Assembly (NCBI GenBank): GCA_031257995.1
Contig: JAIRNN010000195.1
Coordinates: forward strand, 1 to 7,263
Reading direction: 5' to 3'
Source of the DNA: Spirochaetaceae bacterium
GTDB taxonomy: Bacteria; Spirochaetota; Spirochaetia; Treponematales; Breznakiellaceae
Length of the DNA: 7,263 nucleotides
This document shows, piece after piece, positions 4,245 through 7,263 of this stretch. Positions within the stretch are counted from its first letter, which is position 1. The number at the start of each line of letters is the position of its first letter. Below the pieces are notes generated by a model. That model was given only the letters and a program-made list of their open reading frames with translations, was not told where the DNA came from and searched no databases. Made by a program: the position numbers and the translations under genes.

Positions 4245-4712
4245 CTCCTGCCTCAGAAAGCATAGTAAACGGACCGGACAGGTGGGGTGGAGACTGTTTA
4301 GGTGTCGGTGCGGCAGCAGGCGGCGAGTTGCCGTTGGGGGAAAGCGCTACGCGAATGGATATATGGAAAGGGATGATGGGGGGCGTTGCGGGGATGGGAT
4401 CCCGGGGCCTTGTTGCATTTATCCGGTGTGGGGCTTTTTTGGGGCCCGCACCGCGCCGCAGAAATGGCAAAACGCGCTCAACGTTTCGCGCGCGGCATTG
4501 GGTGCCGCAGAGGGGGTAGCGGAAGAATTGCGGAGGCCGTGCTTGCGGAGCAAGCTTAAGCCGGAGCAAGTCTGGAACGAGGGGAGACTTCCCCCTCTTA
4601 TATAGAAATAAAGAGGAACCCCGAAAACGGCTGGCTGCCTGGAAAACAGTACCGTGATCGGGGTATAGAGACAAGGGAAAGGGTAACGCTTTTCTTGCGT
4701 CTTGTCCTCTTT
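4245..4712. other. Gene-poor stretch with scattered hairpins
   Basis: No gene is supportable here. Frames are open on both strands, as expected of GC-rich DNA, but lack ribosome binding sites and recognisable domains. One plus-strand frame ending at 4605 (QKWQNALNVSRAALGAAEGV near 4460-4520) looks mildly protein-like and may be a fossil. Hairpins seen: 4424-4453 (CGGTGTGGG with CCCGCACCG, one G-T pair), 4541-4555 (GCTTGC with GCAAGC, loop GGA) and 4579-4597 (GAGGGG with CCCCTC, followed by TTATATAG). The last is a weak terminator candidate upstream of the lipoprotein gene. Confidence 0.45.
4378..4393 (-). repeat. GCAACGCCCCC repeat core, inverted copy 3
   Basis: GGGGGGCGTTGCGGGG is the reverse complement of the CCCCGCAACGCCCCC core seen at 237-255 and 2261-2278. 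Adjacent ATCAT (reverse strand) is also shared with copy 1. Confidence 0.45.
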
Positions 4713-4713
4713 T

Positions 4714-4774
4714 TATAAATGGGCGAAAGCCCAGGCTGTCCCGTATGGGAGAGCTTATTTTATTTGAAGGAGGA
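4714..4774 (+). promoter_or_regulatory. Leader and RBS of the lipoprotein gene
   Basis: GAAGGAGGA (4766-4774), eight bases before the ATG, is a near-perfect ribosome binding site and fixes the start. TATAAA at 4714-4719 is a plausible -10 box, but upstream at 16-18 bases only TTTCTT/TTCTTG is found, so the promoter is weakly supported. A GNRA-capped stem, TGGGC-GAAA-GCCCA (4720-4733), and a smaller CCC-GTAT-GGG hairpin lie in the predicted leader. Confidence 0.5.
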
Positions 4775-4782
4775 CTTTTCTT

Positions 4783-6495
4783 ATGCAAAGGAAAAAGTTC
4801 TTTTTGTATGGAATGACCGCTCTACTGAGCGTGTCATTGTTTTTAATCGGTTGCCCGACGGAGGTCGAGGTCGAGAAGATCGTGCCGGTGCCGGAGAAGA
4901 TCCATCTGGACGAGAATGCCACAGACGAGGCTACGCTCAGGACGGCTCTGCTGCGTTCGGGCAATCTCAACATCGGGCTTTCGTCGAGTTTTAATCTGGC
5001 TGCGCCTCTGACGATTCCCACCGGGAAACTGGTCTACATCCTGAACGGGGTTACGCTGAACACCAACACCACTGCCGCCCTCACGGTCGAGGGCCAAGTG
5101 TACGTGGGTTACGGCGGGACGCTCACGGCTACGGCGGGAACCGGCAAGGTCGTGGTAACAACAGGGAGTGTCCGTGTGGTGCAGGGCGGCACGCTCGGTA
5201 TCGACACGAAGCTTGCCGTTGTCAACGCGGATACCGAGACGGTTCTCGGAACTGCCGGCAAGGTGTCGGTCGCGGATGGGAAGCTGACCATAAGTGGCTC
5301 GCTGGCGACTGCGACCGATGTTACAGCGGCGGCGGACTACCTTTCGTCGGGAGACCTGAGGGTAACCTCAGCGGTTAAACCGAGCGAAGTTGCGGCGGCG
5401 GTGGCCGGCAAGGTGAGCGCGTCAAGGCGGCTTGCCATCACAACGAGCGGCACAGAGGACAGCATAGGCACCCTTGTCATCCCGGAGGGGGTGAGTCTCA
5501 CCACCACCGACGGTCTTACAACCATCACCGGGCTCACCGTGGACGGCACGCTTACCGCCAACAGCGCGACAACATTGACCGGGCTTACCGACGGTACCAA
5601 GATTACCGGCAAGGGCTCCCTAATATCGGGCGATGTGGCGTCCGCTAAGGCGATACTCATCATTCAGAGCACCCTTGCTTCGGCGATCCTCGGCACAACC
5701 ACTATCACCGGTGATCTGGAGATTCCGGCAGGGAAGGTCCGCACCTTTACCGCCGCAGCGGCCCCGTCCAGCGACGTTATGGTGAAGGGTACGCTTAACG
5801 TGGGCAACTCGCTCACCATCTTGGGGAACAAGAAGCTTGAGATTGCCAACACGGGAACCGTGGCGCTCACCGCCGCCTCTGGCAGCCTCGTGCTGACCAG
5901 TGGTGCCACCACTACCGGCGCGAAACTGACCGGAACGGGCAAACTGACAGCGGGCAAGACCGAGATCGTCGGCGGGACCAGTGGCTGGCAGTCGGTCGAG
6001 TCAAGCGGTACCACAACCATAGCGGCAACATCGGCGGTTGTTACAACGATTACCGCCACCAGCAACTCGGTGCTTACGGCTCAGGGTGCCGGCGCGACAA
6101 TCACGCAGTTGACCGGGGCCGGCAACAACCTCTCCATCGCGGCGGCTACGATTATTAATCTTGGTGCCGGCGGTTCCATCGTGCTGACAAAGCAAGCGGG
6201 AAGTGAGGCTGCGGCAACAATAACGCTTGTTAACACCTCGGTAATCAAGGCGGGCACGGGCGTGACTACAGGGAGCTTAGTGAAAGCCGATCTGCAAGCC
6301 GGGCTTGTCGTCGGCGGCGCTACGGGCGTAGTTGTAGGTGATAACGTTACCGGAAAATCCACGGTATCATCGGCTGCTGGTACGCTGACCCAGATAATTG
6401 GAGCGGATTCCTCCAACACGATAACCGGCCCGACTGCGGCGGCAACGACGAATTGTACTATAAATAGTGCTGTTGCCGTGACCTCCTCCAGTTAA
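4783..6495 (+). CDS. Secreted lipoprotein, Thr/Ala/Gly-rich beta-solenoid-like repeat protein
   Basis: The 570-residue product begins MQRKKFFLYGMTALLSVSLF, then LIGC: basic N-terminus, hydrophobic core and a spirochaete-type lipobox with the lipid-modified Cys at 24. It should be exported, lipidated and anchored in a membrane, probably facing the periplasm or cell surface. After a charged tether (PTEVEVEKIVPVPEK) there is a short mixed region. The rest is dominated by about 20-residue units of alternating Val/Ile/Leu/Thr strands with Gly-Thr-Leu and Asp-Gly turns (LTVDGTLTA, VMVKGTLNVGN, LVIPEGVSL, LEIPAGKVR), as in beta-helical adhesins. No enzyme motif is visible. Only one further Cys occurs, near the C-terminus (NCTINSAV). 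Large paralogous lipoprotein sets are known in termite treponemes; membership here is inferred. No partner gene is adjacent. The C-terminal DNA word TAAATAGTGC recurs in degenerate DNA downstream and at 443. Confidence 0.85.
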   Translation: MQRKKFFLYGMTALLSVSLFLIGCPTEVEVEKIVPVPEKIHLDENATDEATLRTALLRSGNLNIGLSSSFNLAAPLTIPTGKLVYILNGVTLNTNTTAALTVEGQVYVGYGGTLTATAGTGKVVVTTGSVRVVQGGTLGIDTKLAVVNADTETVLGTAGKVSVADGKLTISGSLATATDVTAAADYLSSGDLRVTSAVKPSEVAAAVAGKVSASRRLAITTSGTEDSIGTLVIPEGVSLTTTDGLTTITGLTVDGTLTANSATTLTGLTDGTKITGKGSLISGDVASAKAILIIQSTLASAILGTTTITGDLEIPAGKVRTFTAAAAPSSDVMVKGTLNVGNSLTILGNKKLEIANTGTVALTAASGSLVLTSGATTTGAKLTGTGKLTAGKTEIVGGTSGWQSVESSGTTTIAATSAVVTTITATSNSVLTAQGAGATITQLTGAGNNLSIAAATIINLGAGGSIVLTKQAGSEAAATITLVNTSVIKAGTGVTTGSLVKADLQAGLVVGGATGVVVGDNVTGKSTVSSAAGTLTQIIGADSSNTITGPTAAATTNCTINSAVAVTSSS

Positions 6496-6810
6496 TTCGG
6501 AATGTGTCCCCCGGCGCACATCGCAGCCGGGAACTTAGGCGGGACGGGGAATGACCCTGTCCCGCTTGACATTAACCAAATGGTACAACTGCCAAACGGC
6601 GGGCGACAACAAAACAGTCCTCATCCAACGAAGCTGTACCATTTAGCATATCTGAAACAGGAGAGTCGCTGCCGAAGGGTGGCATTGTTACCAAAGGCAG
6701 CGGCACCCTTGCCATCGGCACGCAACCACAGTAAATGGTACAACGGCAGCACAACCGTCCGGAGGTGGCGTTCAAACGGCATATCGACACGCTAACACTG
6801 TAAATAGTAC
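6461..6810 (+). repeat. TAAATRGTAC word repeats (five sites)
   Basis: TAAATAGTGC (6461-6470), AAATGGTAC (6578-6586), the inverted TGTACCATTTA (6635-6645), TAAATGGTAC (6732-6741) and TAAATAGTAC (6801-6810) occur within 350 bases. A sixth lies at 443-452, before the nifA stop. The 6578 and 6733 sites also share AAATGGTACAAC. In most plus-strand copies the word encodes V/I-N-S/G-T, so a protein-repeat origin is likely, but the inverted copy cannot be explained that way. Confidence 0.5.
6539..6565 (+). terminator. Strong hairpin after the lipoprotein gene
   Basis: GCGGGACGGGG (6539-6549) pairs with CCCTGTCCCGC (6555-6565) over 11 bp with one G-U pair and an AATGA loop, 43 bases after the TAA. 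It is followed by TTGACATTAACC rather than a clean T-run, so it may be a weak or factor-assisted terminator, or an mRNA 3'-end stabiliser. Confidence 0.45.
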
Positions 6811-6838
6811 CGTGAATAATGTTCACGGTTCATAGTTT
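6571..6838 (+). pseudogene. Frame-broken remnant of a VNGT-type lipoprotein paralogue
   Basis: One frame is open from about 6576 to a TAA at 6732, reading PNGTTA and later GGIVTKGSGTLAIGT, in the style of the intact lipoprotein (ITGKGSL, GTLVIP). A second frame then takes over with TTVNGTTAAQPSGGG and RHANTVNSTVNNVHGS, ending at a TAG at 6836-6838. One frame shift between them would restore a single product. There is no signal sequence, start site or ribosome binding site. I interpret it as a decayed or donor copy of the 3' part of a paralogue, lying directly downstream of the intact gene. Confidence 0.4.
6809..6829. repeat. Hairpin ACCGTGAA-taatg-TTCACGGT
   Basis: Perfect 8-bp arms (6809-6816 and 6822-6829) with a 5-base loop overlap the last TAAATAGTAC word. 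The homologous sequence at 451-458 has lost the right arm. Confidence 0.45.
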
Positions 6839-7064
6839 CCATGGCCCTTGGAGATGCATGCCGTACCAGGTTTAAGTTTTCTAACATAACAGGACTGTTT
6901 ACGCTGCGCCGCTAAAGCGGCTTTGTCTTCCGTTCGCTAGGTCATTGCGCTACGCTCCATTCCCACGCTCACTCCAGACACATTTGGGCGGCACGAAACC
7001 CTACGGGTTTCTTTATAGCGCCGCCCAAACTTCGCTACAGCCGGAACGTTACAGGAGCGGGACA
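6839..7064. other. Gene-free spacer with two hairpins
   Basis: No gene is supportable. GCCGCT-aa-AGCGGC (6908-6921) is a perfect 6-bp stem followed by TTTGTCTT, a poor terminator for rightward transcripts. TTTGGGCGGC (6983-6992) pairs over 10 bp with GCCGCCCAAA (7020-7029) and encloses a second perfect stem, GAAACCC-tac-GGGTTTC (6995-7011). This nested structure resembles a dispersed palindromic repeat unit. Confidence 0.5.
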
Positions 7065-7115
7065 TCATTTTGCTTTAATCAAAATGAAAAAAATCACCGA
7101 AAGTGAAATTTTGAT
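7065..7115. promoter_or_regulatory. Overlapping inverted repeats upstream of the last gene
   Basis: TCATTTTG (7065-7072) pairs with CAAAATGA (7080-7087). The overlapping ATCAAAAT (7078-7085) pairs instead with ATTTTGAT (7108-7115). The two 8-bp pairings share one arm. They lie upstream of the predicted promoter at 7132, so operator half-sites spaced for a DNA-binding regulator are more likely than an RNA switch. Confidence 0.35.
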
Positions 7116-7131
7116 ACTTTAAACTGCTGAC

Positions 7132-7159
7132 TTGCAATTATGCCCCCGGAGCATATACT
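7132..7159 (+). promoter_or_regulatory. Sigma-70-like promoter of the last gene
   Basis: TTGCAA (7132-7137), a 16-base spacer and TATACT (7154-7159) lie just ahead of the ribosome binding site at 7164-7171. Transcription would start only about 15 bases before the start codon. Confidence 0.45.
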
Positions 7160-7179
7160 AGTTGAAGGGAGTGAAGGCG

Positions 7180-7263
7180 GTGAAAATACTATTTCTCCAT
7201 GACGGGGCAGGCAAGGATATTGCCATGAACCTCCTAAAATATCCTGAAAAACACGAGATCGGA
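7180..7263 (+). CDS. N-terminal part of an unrecognised protein, cut by the window end
   Basis: A frame starting GTG at 7180 runs open to the last base (28 codons): VKILFLHDGAGKDIAMNLLK, then YPEKHEIG. GAAGGGAG (7164-7171), eight bases upstream, favours this GTG over the in-frame GTG at 7171. The pattern of a short hydrophobic strand, a Gly-containing loop and a helix resembles the opening of a Rossmann-type or other alpha/beta fold. GAGK alone does not satisfy a Walker A motif (GxxxxGKS/T). The family cannot be named from this piece. A promoter and possible operator lie immediately upstream, so it probably starts a transcription unit. Confidence 0.55.
   Translation, partial: MKILFLHDGAGKDIAMNLLKYPEKHEIG

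Noticed and set aside
3441..4265. Plus-strand open frame of 274 codons covering the repeat region
   Set aside because: It runs through three copies of a structured repeat and an unrelated inverted repeat. Differences between in-frame copies fall on all codon positions, copy 2 is in another frame, and there is no ribosome binding site or recognisable domain.
4159..4788. Minus-strand open frame of 209 codons before the lipoprotein gene
   Set aside because: It is Pro/Arg/Ser-rich with no domain, overlaps the lipoprotein start and leader, has no ribosome binding site and crosses several hairpins. It is typical of GC-rich non-coding DNA.
6502..6795. Plus-strand 97-codon frame after the lipoprotein gene
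   Set aside because: It covers the terminator hairpin and the decayed paralogue in the wrong frame. The VNGT-like strings are in the other two frames.

Overview
The window looks like a chromosomal accessory region of a spirochaete, most likely a termite-gut Treponema. This is an inference. It rests on a secreted lipoprotein with a treponeme-style signal (LIGC followed by PTEVEVEK), a NifA-type sigma-54 activator (nitrogen-fixing termite treponemes are known), and a very high density of short inverted and interspersed repeats. No 16S rRNA, tRNA or other taxonomic marker is present.

Only four genes are well supported. (1) 459-2099, minus strand: a complete NifA-family regulator (GAF, AAA+ ATPase with GAFTGA, NifA-like HTH). 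(2) 2407-2913, minus strand: a 168-residue relative of the REP-associated Y1/HUH transposases (RAYT, IS200-like) in which the catalytic HUH histidines and the tyrosine appear to be replaced. (3) 4783-6495, plus strand: a 570-residue Thr/Ala/Gly/Val-rich lipoprotein, probably a beta-solenoid surface protein. (4) 7180 to the window end, plus strand: the start of an unrecognised gene. Two degenerate stretches (about 320-458 and 6571-6838) carry frame-broken pieces reading V-N-S/G-T, and look like decayed 3' ends of lipoproteins related to (3). A third possible remnant (47-211) ends just before a terminator-like hairpin.

The rest is repeat-rich and largely non-coding. The stretch 2914-4780 holds: two long imperfect inverted repeats (3002-3077 and 3610-3714); a near-consensus promoter with a dyad around its -35 box and no convincing gene behind it (3164-3199); a C11 tract; a 145-bp element present three times in direct orientation (3439-3584, 3737-3881, 3993-4136), with an internal hairpin whose base changes all keep pairing on the plus strand; and a three-armed alternative-pairing structure (4182-4244). 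Smaller repeat families link distant sites: GCAACGCCCCC at 237, 2261 and 4378 (inverted); a TCAATTTTC-plus-C/G hairpin at 2295 and 3961; and TAAATRGTAC at 443 and at 6461-6810.

There is no evident operon. The transposase relative lies upstream of nifA in the same orientation, separated by about 300 bases of hairpins. The most notable possibility is that the inactive-looking RAYT relative is a domesticated nucleic-acid-binding protein and that some of the structured repeats beside it are its targets. The sequence suggests this link but cannot prove it.
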